From Pseudomonadota bacterium (GTDB taxonomy: Bacteria; Desulfobacterota; Binatia; Binatales; Binataceae), in assembly GCA_021325025.1 (NCBI GenBank), contig JAJPHZ010000035.1, forward strand, positions 434,001-498,000: a stretch of 64,000 nucleotides of DNA. Direction: 5' to 3'. The position numbers were made by a program, and so were the translations under genes. Position 1 is the first letter of the stretch; each line of letters opens with the position of its first letter. Positions 43,827-51,552 of the stretch are shown here, in pieces. The notes beneath the pieces are model-generated. The model was not told the origin of the DNA. It saw only the letters and a list, made by a program, of their open reading frames with translations, and did no database searches.

Positions 43827-45179
43827 TTACTGCATTACCTGCGACATTCCGGCGGGAGTGCCCCACCGGTATGAATCCCAGTACTGATGCGGAACTTCGG
43901 CATTGATCTTCGTATTATACATTATTGCCAGGGTAATGTGATTATTCTGGATGTCCCACAGCTCCGAGCAGATGTTTCCGGGACCGCCCAAAGCCGTGAC
44001 ATAATCGCCAGGCGAGCCGGGCATCGGGGTGGGATAATAGATATTGAGAATTCCTTTCCAGAACTTCGCGTTTGAATCGTAAAGGTCGATATCGATCGGT
44101 TCGTAGGTTTCCTTATCCAGGAACACGACCCGGTGTGCATAGCAATACCCGCGCTGGAGCGAGGGAATCCGCTGGATGTCCACAACGTACGCGTCGCGAA
44201 GTTCCCACCTGCCGACCCCGGAATTGGGAAATGAGGTGGGGCTGAAGTAGTTGTTATAGTTCTGATAGCCCGCGGGATCGGCGTGGGCGATCTGAAGTAC
44301 ACGCCTGGTCCCCAGGAGCTTGCCCTGGAAGATGGGCGGTTGGATGTTGAGCCCTTCGCGCGAGTCGTCCGCCACGTAGTCGGAGCCGAGCAGCGGGGCG
44401 CATCGTGCCGCGGAGGAAAGCCGCAGCGAGCGCCGCAGCGCCGGAACGAATACATACACCTCTGGAGCGCGGGCCGGATCGTCGTAGAAAATCAGGAGAT
44501 CATTCGTATACTTACTCTGCTCAGGTTGCCATACCACGTTGTTCTGCGACAGAAAGATGTCGCCCTGCTGATCGGGCGCATTCACCCCCATCCCGGGATC
44601 GCTGACATGCTTGAATTTGTAGTATATTTCGTACACGTAGCTCCAGGTCTTGTTGCCATAGCGGTCGACGGCGGTCCATCCGGCGCCGTTCTTCGGCCCC
44701 GCCTCGCTGAAGACACGATAGGGGATGTAGTTGTAGTAATTGTCGTAGATGAGTTTGACCCCGGCCAGAGGATCCTTCGGGTCGATATCGGGAAATGGCA
44801 CACCGGCGACATAGCCGGAGATGCTGTACCCGCCGTCGGGTTGCGGTACCAGCTTCACCTGGTTGCGGTATTTCTCGGTATCCTCCCGGTACTTGCGGGG
44901 CAAGCCAATCCTGATGGTCGGCCCTACCTCAAGCACCGCTTCCGCCGGGACTTTCCAGAAGAATTTCTGGCTCATCAGTGACCGCAGCCCAAAGGACATG
45001 AAGCGCTGATATTTGTCCCAGTTCTTGGTGGTTATCTTGGTGCCGACCGGGATCGATTCGCTGGCTTCCCCCATCGAGGTATAGACAGTGAGGTCGTACG
45101 CGGGTTGAGATCTGGCGGTGCCGCTTGCGGTCAGCAATGTCAACAGGAACAGTACCCCGACACAAACCGAAGGTTTCAT
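43827..45179 (-). CDS. DUF1329 secreted protein
   Basis: 450 residues with a signal peptide (GVLFLLTLLTASGTARSQ). DUF1329 proteins are periplasmic or outer membrane LolA/LolB-like folds, often with RND (MmpL-like) exporters or steroid/aromatic catabolic genes. The sequence has SYVYEIYYKFKHVS and RRVVFLDKETYEPIDIDLYD-type segments seen in the family. The neighbouring catabolic genes fit. Function at molecular level unknown. Confidence 0.85.
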   Translation of the reverse strand: MKPSVCVGVLFLLTLLTASGTARSQPAYDLTVYTSMGEASESIPVGTKITTKNWDKYQRFMSFGLRSLMSQKFFWKVPAEAVLEVGPTIRIGLPRKYREDTEKYRNQVKLVPQPDGGYSISGYVAGVPFPDIDPKDPLAGVKLIYDNYYNYIPYRVFSEAGPKNGAGWTAVDRYGNKTWSYVYEIYYKFKHVSDPGMGVNAPDQQGDIFLSQNNVVWQPEQSKYTNDLLIFYDDPARAPEVYVFVPALRRSLRLSSAARCAPLLGSDYVADDSREGLNIQPPIFQGKLLGTRRVLQIAHADPAGYQNYNNYFSPTSFPNSGVGRWELRDAYVVDIQRIPSLQRGYCYAHRVVFLDKETYEPIDIDLYDSNAKFWKGILNIYYPTPMPGSPGDYVTALGGPGNICSELWDIQNNHITLAIMYNTKINAEVPHQYWDSYRWGTPAGMSQVMQ

Positions 45180-45445
45180 GAGCCACCTCCGCCGGAGCGA
45201 CTGACTGGCTGGGCCTAGCTACAGCAACTAGCAGAAATGCGTTCGCGGCCGCAAGAATCGATCAGTGTCGGCTCAATTCTGCAACTGACTCAGTGCTGCG
45301 ATAAACTGATTAAAGTTAGTATCTTGCTGCCGATGGTGTTTATAGTTTGAACCAGCGGAGCACGAAATGGAAGCTGGTAGTACCGCCAGCCGTGCCGCGG
45401 TTCACTACCAAATCTCTCCTGTCCCAAGCATTCGCTAGAACCCTG
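45180..45445. other. Intergenic region with no feature seen
   Basis: 266 bases between the DUF1329 start and the mscL end, lower in GC than its surroundings. It probably holds the DUF1329 promoter. No reliable boxes, hairpin or small gene were found. Confidence 0.4.
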
Positions 45446-45847
45446 TCAAGTGGGTATCGGCGACGTGCAGAATGCGCACCGCCTGGCCTCGATCGGGATC
45501 TCGCTGATACATTCCGGGCATTTTTTGGTACTCGGAGGGGCCGCCGGCTGCTTGCTGACGCGGGCGACCAGCGCATTGACCGGCAGGACGACGGCATAGT
45601 ACACCGCCGCCGCGATCAGCAGGAAGGAGACGACCGCATTGACGAAGTCGCCGATCAGGAACTTGGCGCCGTTGATTTCAAAGGCAATACCGGAAAAGTC
45701 CGGCTTGCGTACAATCGCCGCAATGAACGGAGTCAGCAGGTCCTTGACGAACGAGGATACGACCGTGCCGAATGCCGCCCCGATCACGATACCGACCGCC
45801 ATATCAACGACGTTGCCGCGCAGCAGAAATTGTTTGAACCCGCTCAT
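45446..45847 (-). CDS. mscL: Large-conductance mechanosensitive channel, with zinc-ribbon tail
   Basis: 133 residues. FKQFLLRGNVVDMAVGIVIGAAFG is the first pore helix region typical of MscL, followed by the periplasmic loop and second helix. The C-terminus, normally a simple helix, ends in KKCPECISEIPIEARRCAFCTSPI, a CxxC/CxxC zinc-ribbon-like module. AGGAGG precedes the ATG at 45847. The channel opens under osmotic downshock. Confidence 0.92.
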   Translation of the reverse strand: MSGFKQFLLRGNVVDMAVGIVIGAAFGTVVSSFVKDLLTPFIAAIVRKPDFSGIAFEINGAKFLIGDFVNAVVSFLLIAAAVYYAVVLPVNALVARVSKQPAAPPSTKKCPECISEIPIEARRCAFCTSPIPT

Positions 45848-45932
45848 AACTCCTCCTGTCCGCCAAGGCATGCGCAAAAGTATATGACAGCCGCGCCCGA
45901 AAACTTCAAAGGCTTGCGCCCCTTTGCGGCGG

Positions 45933-46463
45933 TCAGCGAGCCCGTGCAATCGCCGGCAGTACGATGATCTGGCCGGACATCTCTGGCTGATGCTGCAGGC
46001 ATTTGAAATCGAACAGCCCCTCTTGATGGAAAGTGAAGATGTAGGAGGTTTTCTTCAACGGCGGCACGTCGACGTACATCAGCACCTGGGACTTGCGGTC
46101 GAGCAGCGCGAAGTCGTGATCGTCGTCGGGTTGCAGATTCCAGAACGTGATCATGGTGGGCTCCTCGCGGTGAACCGCGATTAGCGAGGGCGAATAGCTG
46201 TAGACCTCGCCGAAATGGCTGATGGTGGCGGCCGGAGCGCTTTCCTTGACCGCGACCGCTTCGGTCAGCAGCGTCACCTCCGCCGCCGCGTTGCCGGTCC
46301 TGGTGACGGTCACAATTTTGGACGCCTGCACGCCGGGCAGATAATAGCGGCTGGGCTTGGCCGTCTTCAGCGCTGGCGTCGCGGAGCCGGGCGCCGGCGC
46401 GACCGCACACAGGATCGAAAATATCGAGATGACAATCCGGAATTTGACGGTAGGCTTAACCAT
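45933..46463 (-). CDS. Secreted cupredoxin-domain protein
   Basis: 176 residues with a signal peptide. The last 90 residues look like a cupredoxin: the first copper histidine in DDDHDFALL and the C-terminal loop FDFKCLQHQPEM with Cys, His and Met ligands for a type 1 copper site. Likely a periplasmic electron carrier or copper protein. No partner oxidase is adjacent. Confidence 0.75.
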   Translation of the reverse strand: MVKPTVKFRIVISIFSILCAVAPAPGSATPALKTAKPSRYYLPGVQASKIVTVTRTGNAAAEVTLLTEAVAVKESAPAATISHFGEVYSYSPSLIAVHREEPTMITFWNLQPDDDHDFALLDRKSQVLMYVDVPPLKKTSYIFTFHQEGLFDFKCLQHQPEMSGQIIVLPAIARAR

Positions 46464-46643
46464 TACAATACTTTTGCCTTCTTTCGGTCAGTCAACTGGC
46501 AAGGTAATATTCCCAGATCATGTGGTTCGCCGGCCAGAGTCGCCGCGCAGCGCGCGGATAAACGCCTGCGCGCCCACATAAGGCGTTCCGGGAGCGGCCA
46601 GAAGCCGCCTCGGGCGGCCGTCTAACCTTTGGCGGAGTGAAAC

Positions 46644-47471
46644 GTGCTGTCAATTCTGGGTGGACTGCTCGCGCTCTCGGTGGGCGCGGGATTCATCGGA
46701 GCGCTGTCAGGTCTGGGCGGTGGGGTCTTTATCGTGCCGGCGTTGGTGATTGTCGCGCACCTGCCGATGTACGTGGCGGTGGGGGCGAGCCTCATCTCGG
46801 TGGTTGCCACCAGCGCCGGGGCCAGCGTGGCCTTCGTGCGCGACGGCTGGACCAACTTGCACATCGCGATGGTGCTGGAGTGCGCCACCGTGACCGGCGC
46901 CGTAATCGGCGCCTACCTGGCCGGTACCATCCCGGACTGGGTGCTGGAACTGCTGTTTGCGCTGATGATGCTGCAATCGGCTTACTTTTCCTTCCGCAAG
47001 AAGGGTGACGACCTGCTGCCCAAGGGCAGTCCAATCGCCGAGCGCCTGCATCTGGGCGGTGAACTGCCCAACCCCGAGGGCCAGCCGATTCGCTATGGCG
47101 TTACCAACCTGGCCGGCGGCGGCGCGCTGATGGTGGTGGCCGGGGCAATGTCGGGGATGCTGGGCGTCGGCGCCGGTGCGGTTAAGGTGATGGCCATGGA
47201 TTACCTGATGCACGTTCCGCTGAAGGTCTCCTCGGCCACCAGCAACTTCATGATCGGCGTCACCGCGGGCGCCGGCGCGCTGGTGTTTCTGGCCCGCGGC
47301 GACGTCTCCACGGTGATCGCCGCCCCGGTCGCGCTCGGCGTTACCATCGGCGCCCTCGCCGGCAGCCGGATTCTGCCCTACGCCGACGTGCAGTGGCTGC
47401 GCCTGGGCTTCGTGTCGATCCTGCTGCTGATCGCGGTCGAGATGGGATGGCGCGCGCTGAGCGGTATCTGA
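46644..47471 (+). CDS. TauE/SafE-type sulfite or anion exporter
   Basis: 275 residues, about eight membrane spans in two repeats, with the conserved SGLGGGVFIVPALVI early and GMLGVGAGAVKVMAMDY in the second half. Family members export sulfite, sulfoacetate or related anions. GTG start at 46644 with a GGCGGAG site. Followed two bases later by the DUF1634 gene, its usual partner. Confidence 0.9.
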   Translation: MLSILGGLLALSVGAGFIGALSGLGGGVFIVPALVIVAHLPMYVAVGASLISVVATSAGASVAFVRDGWTNLHIAMVLECATVTGAVIGAYLAGTIPDWVLELLFALMMLQSAYFSFRKKGDDLLPKGSPIAERLHLGGELPNPEGQPIRYGVTNLAGGGALMVVAGAMSGMLGVGAGAVKVMAMDYLMHVPLKVSSATSNFMIGVTAGAGALVFLARGDVSTVIAAPVALGVTIGALAGSRILPYADVQWLRLGFVSILLLIAVEMGWRALSGI

Positions 47472-47473
47472 GC

Positions 47474-47863
47474 ATGCAGGCACAGGACGAGGATCGAATC
47501 CTGCGCGTGTGGACGCCGGTTATCCTGCGCACGGTGCTGACCGCGGCCGGCATCGTGCTGATCGCCGGGCTGGCCGCGATCAGCACCGTGCCGGGCGAAT
47601 ACGTGCAACGCTTTCGCGCGGTGCAGGACAACGCGCGGGTCAAGGACTATGGCACCTTCAGCGACCTGGTGGTGCGCGCCTGGCACGGCAATCCCCGTTC
47701 GATCATGACACTGGGGCTGATGATCCTGACCCTGGTACCGCTGGCGCGCGTGGCTTTTTGCCTGATGTTCTTCATCAAGACCCGCAATCTGGCCTTCGTG
47801 CTGTTTACCGCCTACGTGCTGGCCGGCTTGATCATCGGCGTGATGCTGGGCCGCATCGGCTGA
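47474..47863 (+). CDS. DUF1634 membrane protein
   Basis: 129 residues with three likely membrane segments (VLTAAGIVLIAGLAAIS, LGLMILTLVPLARVAFCL, LAFVLFTAYVLAGLIIG). DUF1634 genes very often follow TauE/SafE genes and their products are thought to assist the transporter. Start two bases after the TauE stop. Confidence 0.85.
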   Translation: MQAQDEDRILRVWTPVILRTVLTAAGIVLIAGLAAISTVPGEYVQRFRAVQDNARVKDYGTFSDLVVRAWHGNPRSIMTLGLMILTLVPLARVAFCLMFFIKTRNLAFVLFTAYVLAGLIIGVMLGRIG

Positions 47864-47897
47864 GGCGCAAACCCAGGGGCAAGGGGAAATCTGAACC

Positions 47898-48185
47898 ATG
47901 GCGACTGACCGCTACACCAAATTCATTCTGACCGTCATCGCAATCAGCCTGAGCGTGATCGCATTGCGGCCGTTCTTTGCACCCGTCTCGGCCGGGGCCG
48001 CGGACATGGACCGATGCGGTCACGATCCTGCCACGCCGTGCTATGTGGCCGGATGGGGACCCGAGGGGACGATCCCGATCGCCAACAGCGGGCGCTTCCC
48101 GCTCAAGGTGATCGTCGCCAACCAGCTCCCCAGCCCGCTTCCGGTCATAGTGGTCAATCCGCCCACGCCGATGCCGATGTATTGA
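47898..48185 (+). CDS. Small secreted or anchored protein
   Basis: 95 residues. An N-terminal hydrophobic segment (FILTVIAISLSVIALRPFF) is followed by MDRCGHDPATPCYVAGWG and a Pro-rich end (PLPVIVVNPPTPMPMY). Two cysteines could form a disulfide. A well-spaced AAGGGGAAA precedes the ATG. No known family. Confidence 0.55.
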   Translation: MATDRYTKFILTVIAISLSVIALRPFFAPVSAGAADMDRCGHDPATPCYVAGWGPEGTIPIANSGRFPLKVIVANQLPSPLPVIVVNPPTPMPMY

Positions 48186-48214
48186 ACGTGTTTGCGTTGC
48201 CATACCCTATCGGG

Positions 48215-48580
48215 CTACGGCATCGACAGCTTGGACACCCGGCCGTGCTCGTCGAATACCACCAGGGTGCGTCCGGGATGGTGGCAGTAATCCCAGATCT
48301 CCATCAGGTTGGAACGCCAGGTGGAACAATCCGCAGGCGGACTGCCCCACGCCGCCCTGACCTGGTCCTTGGTCATTCCGGGGACCACCCGCCCCTGCTC
48401 AATCAGTTCGCGGATGGAGGGGTTGAGTTCGGGATGTGCGGCCAGATAGCTGGCGCGGCGCTGCTCGTTGGCGCCGGGTCCGCATCCGGGCAAATAGCAC
48501 AGAGCAAAGAAAAACACCAAAAAGAGCGGGAAAAGCGGCCAACGCCGATTCCGGATTTGTTTGTTCCGTTCGGTTGTCAC
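48215..48580 (-). CDS. BamE/SmpA-like small lipoprotein
   Basis: 121 residues from a GTG at 48580. Lipoprotein signal ends LCYLPGC. The C-terminal part GMTKDQVRAAWGSPP resembles the BamE/SmpA/OmlA fold that binds outer membrane partners. Start is not sure; the frame extends upstream but the lipoprotein signal fixes the GTG well. Confidence 0.7.
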   Translation of the reverse strand: MTTERNKQIRNRRWPLFPLFLVFFFALCYLPGCGPGANEQRRASYLAAHPELNPSIRELIEQGRVVPGMTKDQVRAAWGSPPADCSTWRSNLMEIWDYCHHPGRTLVVFDEHGRVSKLSMP

Positions 48581-48660
48581 TTCTATCTTCTCAATCCTTG
48601 ATGATTTACGGGGGGAACCGGCGGGCGCACAGACCGCGTCAAGCGCGCGGATGCCGCGTG

Positions 48661-49023
48661 TCAGTCGCCTTTGGCCAAACGATGCGAATCGCTGTCGAAA
48701 TGCTGGGTGGAGAATTCGTATAGCTCGCAATCCTCCAGCGCTTCCATCTGATGGATCAGGCCGGTGGGGATGTCCAGACACTGGCCGGCCGCCATCTCAA
48801 ACTCCTCCAGCACGCCGCCGTCGGGCCGCTCCTTGATCCGTACCAGCATGCGCCCCGAACGCAGGAAGAAGGTCTCGTTTTTGATTTTGTGATAATGCAA
48901 AGAGCAGCGCTTGCCTTTGCGGATTTCCAGGATCTTGCCGCAGTACAGCTCGTTATTGGCGATCCAGACCTCGCGTCCCCAGCCCTTGGGGACAATGCGC
49001 ACAGGCTGCCTTGCTCGATTCAT
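48661..49023 (-). CDS. Cupin-domain protein
   Basis: 120 residues of one cupin barrel. CSLHYHKIKNETFFLRSG holds the metal histidines of the first cupin motif and LIHQMEALEDCELYEFS the second. It resembles the isomerase half of mannose-1-phosphate guanylyltransferase/phosphomannose isomerases, with WGREVW at the N-terminus, but is single-domain. The sugar substrate is not known. Confidence 0.8.
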   Translation of the reverse strand: MNRARQPVRIVPKGWGREVWIANNELYCGKILEIRKGKRCSLHYHKIKNETFFLRSGRMLVRIKERPDGGVLEEFEMAAGQCLDIPTGLIHQMEALEDCELYEFSTQHFDSDSHRLAKGD

Positions 49024-49193
49024 ATTCACCCAGGTTCCGGTTCCCCGCCCGCCGTCCGCCCATCCACCGGGCCGGAGCCACCGCAAGTGTGTGCGGACTT
49101 CATGCTCCGTCAGATGGTCGGCGGAGCGGCTCCGGATTTGACGCAAACGCCGTTGTTCTTAGCGTAATTCGCATCTATGCGGCAAGCCTCGAA

Positions 49194-49232
49194 TAACCAA
49201 AAGCTTATGAAATCATCAAATTGTTTTGGTTA
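49194..49232 (-). terminator. Inverted repeat at the end of a luciferase-like gene
   Basis: TAACCAAAA (49194-49202) and TTTTGGTTA (49224-49232), nine bases perfect, enclose an AT-rich loop of 21 bases. The repeat overlaps the stop codon of the gene at 49230. It may end transcription on the minus strand. Confidence 0.3.
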
Positions 49233-50102
49233 CCTGCCCGGCGCCAGCGCCTCCATCGTGCGCTCGTCGGGCAGCGGGCGCTTGTCGGTCCGTAGCGGCA
49301 GAATGCAGACATGGGTGGCGCCGGCGCGATGATGGGCCGCGATGCGCTCGCGCAGTTGGTCCTCGTTGCCCCACGCCACCACCGCGTCCACCAGCCGGTC
49401 GCTGCCGCCATCGGCGAAATCGGCGTCGCTGAAGCCCAGCGCCTTGAGCATGTTGGCATAGTTGGGCAGGCGTATATAGGTCTTCATGTAATCGCGCGCG
49501 GCCTCGCGCGCCACTGCGGGGTCGGTTTCGAGCAGCACCGCCTGGGCGGCACAAATCCACGCCCTGGGGCCCACGATCGCGCGCGCCTTGGCGGTATGCT
49601 CGGGCGGGACGAAATAGGTATGAGTGCCGTAGGTTTGCTCGGCCGCCAGGGCTAGCATTTTGGGATGCAGCGCCGCGATCAGGATCGGCGGCTCCTCCGG
49701 CGGCTTGACCGCCATATAAATCGCCGACTTCATCTTCGGCAGGTACTCGCGCATGTAGGAGTAAGGTTTGACGAACTGGCGGCCGCGCACCCGCACCAGC
49801 GGTTCGTGGCTGACCCCGATTCCGAGTACAAACCGCCCGCCCGACAGCTCCGCCATCGTGCGCGCCCCCGCCATCATAGTCATCGGGTCACGCGCCCAAA
49901 TATTGGCGATGCCGGTGGCGATAATCAGCCGCTCGGTGCTGGCCGCCAGGTAGCCGGCGTGGGCAAACGGCTCGCGTCCCACCGCCTCGGGAATCCACAG
50001 CGCGCTGTAACCGAGCCGTTCGACCTTGCGCGCAAACGCCGCGCTGTCGGCGCCGCGGGTCGCATCGAGGATAGACCACAAACCAACTCGACCGATTTCC
50101 AT
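49230..50102 (-). CDS. LLM-class F420-dependent oxidoreductase
   Basis: 290 residues of the luciferase fold, in the smaller F420-dependent subfamily often listed as TIGR03620. Visible are ALWIPEAVGREPF, IATGIANIWARDP and GRFVLGIGVSHEP. The enzyme likely moves a hydride with F420 on an unknown substrate. AAGGAG precedes the ATG. Divergent from a second such gene. Confidence 0.85.
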   Translation of the reverse strand: MEIGRVGLWSILDATRGADSAAFARKVERLGYSALWIPEAVGREPFAHAGYLAASTERLIIATGIANIWARDPMTMMAGARTMAELSGGRFVLGIGVSHEPLVRVRGRQFVKPYSYMREYLPKMKSAIYMAVKPPEEPPILIAALHPKMLALAAEQTYGTHTYFVPPEHTAKARAIVGPRAWICAAQAVLLETDPAVAREAARDYMKTYIRLPNYANMLKALGFSDADFADGGSDRLVDAVVAWGNEDQLRERIAAHHRAGATHVCILPLRTDKRPLPDERTMEALAPGR

Positions 50103-50221
50103 ACTATCTCCTTAGCGGGTTTTGCGGTTTGCAGAAAGCGCCGGTGCGCCTGGACATTTGACGGCGGCGCGGCTTTAAGGTCGAATGTCCGGGGCATAGC
50201 GATGCCGCGAGGTGCGAAGCG

Positions 50222-51079
50222 ATGAAAATAGGCCTGATGTTCACCAACGCCGGGGCTTTCAGCCAGCCTGACCTGCTCGCCCATCTGGCCACAACCGCCG
50301 ATCGATGCGGGATCGAGTCGATGTGGACCATCGAGCACGTCGTCATTCCGGCGGGATTCAAAACCCCCTACCCCTACTCGCGCGACGGCAAACTTCCCGG
50401 TGGTGAAACAGGTGCGATCCTCGATCCGCTTATCCCACTGTCGTTTTGCTCGGCGCTCACCTCGCGGATCAGGTTCGGCACCGCCGTCATGATTCTGCCC
50501 CAGCGCCATCCGATTTACGTCGCCAAGGAATTGGCCACCATCGACGTGATGTCGGGTGGGCGGGTGATGCTCGGGGTGGGCAGCGGATGGCTCAAAGAGG
50601 AATTCGAGGCGCTCAAGATCGATTTCCGTACCCGCGGCGCGCGCACCGACGAGGCGATCGGTGCCATCCGCGCGCTGTGGCGCGAGGATCCATCAACCTT
50701 TACCGGCAAGCACTTCAACTTCAAGGAACTGAGAAGCTTTCCCAAGCCGATTCAAAAAGGCGGCATTCCCATCCACATCGGCGGGCATTCGCCTGCTGCG
50801 GTGCGCCGCGCGGCGCGCCTGGGCGACGGGTTTTTTCCCGCGCCCGGCAACCTTAACGTACTTAAGGACCTGTTCGGCAAACTTAGAGAGGAGTGCGCGA
50901 AGATCGGGCGCAATCCGGCCGAAGTCGAGCTGTCCGCCGCCGGCCGCTTGACCCCCGACCTGATCAAGACTTTCCAGGACATGGGCGTGTCGCGTGCCAT
51001 GACTATGGTTCCCGGCGCCGATCGCGACAGTATCAGCCGCGGCTTGGAGAAAATCGGCAACGAGTTGGTTCCACTGTAG
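50222..51079 (+). CDS. LLM-class F420-dependent oxidoreductase
   Basis: 285 residues, TIGR03619-like. It has CGIESMWTIEHVVIPAG, SRIRFGTAVMILPQRHP, and GRVMLGVGSGWLKEEFEA, then the strand IPIHIGGHSPAA. Divergent partner of the gene at 49230. The 119-base gap must hold both promoters. Cofactor F420 is inferred from subfamily features, not shown. Confidence 0.87.
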   Translation: MKIGLMFTNAGAFSQPDLLAHLATTADRCGIESMWTIEHVVIPAGFKTPYPYSRDGKLPGGETGAILDPLIPLSFCSALTSRIRFGTAVMILPQRHPIYVAKELATIDVMSGGRVMLGVGSGWLKEEFEALKIDFRTRGARTDEAIGAIRALWREDPSTFTGKHFNFKELRSFPKPIQKGGIPIHIGGHSPAAVRRAARLGDGFFPAPGNLNVLKDLFGKLREECAKIGRNPAEVELSAAGRLTPDLIKTFQDMGVSRAMTMVPGADRDSISRGLEKIGNELVPL

Positions 51080-51119
51080 GCCTTTGACAATCCCAGGTGA
51101 CTCCCTTTGCGGGCAAAAA

Positions 51120-51154
51120 AATCCGGTGATGGTTCTCTCGACCATCACCGGATT
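51120..51154 (-). terminator. Strong minus-strand intrinsic terminator
   Basis: A perfect 14-base stem, AATCCGGTGATGGT at 51120-51133 and its complement at 51141-51154, with a seven-base loop. On the minus strand the stem is followed by a run of T (plus-strand A at 51115-51120). It can only serve a minus-strand gene, the one at 51195-51371, or both directions in part. Confidence 0.85.
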
Positions 51155-51194
51155 GGAGTTGTCTGTTAAGACTTGCGGTGCGGTGGGGCGATGC

Positions 51195-51371
51195 TCAGTT
51201 GAACGAAGTCACCGGGATATCGACGTATAACTGGCGCTCGTCGGTAAAGCCATGAACCCGTCCTTCCTCCTGGGCAATCGGCAGACTCCACGCCTCCAGG
51301 AACTGTTCGAAGGTCTGGTCGACGGCGCGCGAGAACTGCATTTTGAGCACTTCTACTCCGTTGAAAATCAT
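51195..51371 (-). CDS. Small protein, 58 residues, unknown
   Basis: ATG at 51371, TGA at 51195-51197. A GAAGGAG site precedes the ATG at suitable spacing, and a perfect intrinsic terminator begins about 40 bases after the stop, so the unit looks like a real gene. The peptide begins MIFNGVEVLKMQFSRAVDQT, has a helical stretch FEQFLEAWSL and ends in a strand-like part (RQLYVDIPVTSF). No signal peptide, no known family. Confidence 0.6.
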   Translation of the reverse strand: MIFNGVEVLKMQFSRAVDQTFEQFLEAWSLPIAQEEGRVHGFTDERQLYVDIPVTSFN

Positions 51372-51393
51372 GGCGGGCTCCTTCTCTCTGCTC

Positions 51394-51495
51394 TTATTTC
51401 AAGGTAATCACGGAATCCGAAACAGCAACCCGCGTGCCATCGGTTCGCACGCCACCATCGCCATTTTTCAAAATGACGTTTGCGGCTGGCGCCAC
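51394..51495 (-). CDS. Possible leader peptide upstream of the small gene
   Basis: A GTG at 51495 with AAGGGG upstream opens a 33-codon frame (ANVILKNGDGGVRTDGTRVA in the middle) ending at 51394, 22 bases before the 58-residue gene. The frame continues upstream without a better start, so it might also be part of a longer or degraded gene. Weakly supported. Confidence 0.2.
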   Translation of the reverse strand: MAPAANVILKNGDGGVRTDGTRVAVSDSVITLK

Positions 51496-51552
51496 GGCAT
51501 CTATCCCCTTGATCCGCCTGGGTCCAGACCTTAGGTTTGGAGCACAAGCTTC

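Noticed and set aside
45340..45597. 85-codon minus-strand frame upstream of DUF1329
   Set aside because: It overlaps the mscL end out of frame, is Arg/Ser-rich like a shifted frame and has no ribosome binding site.
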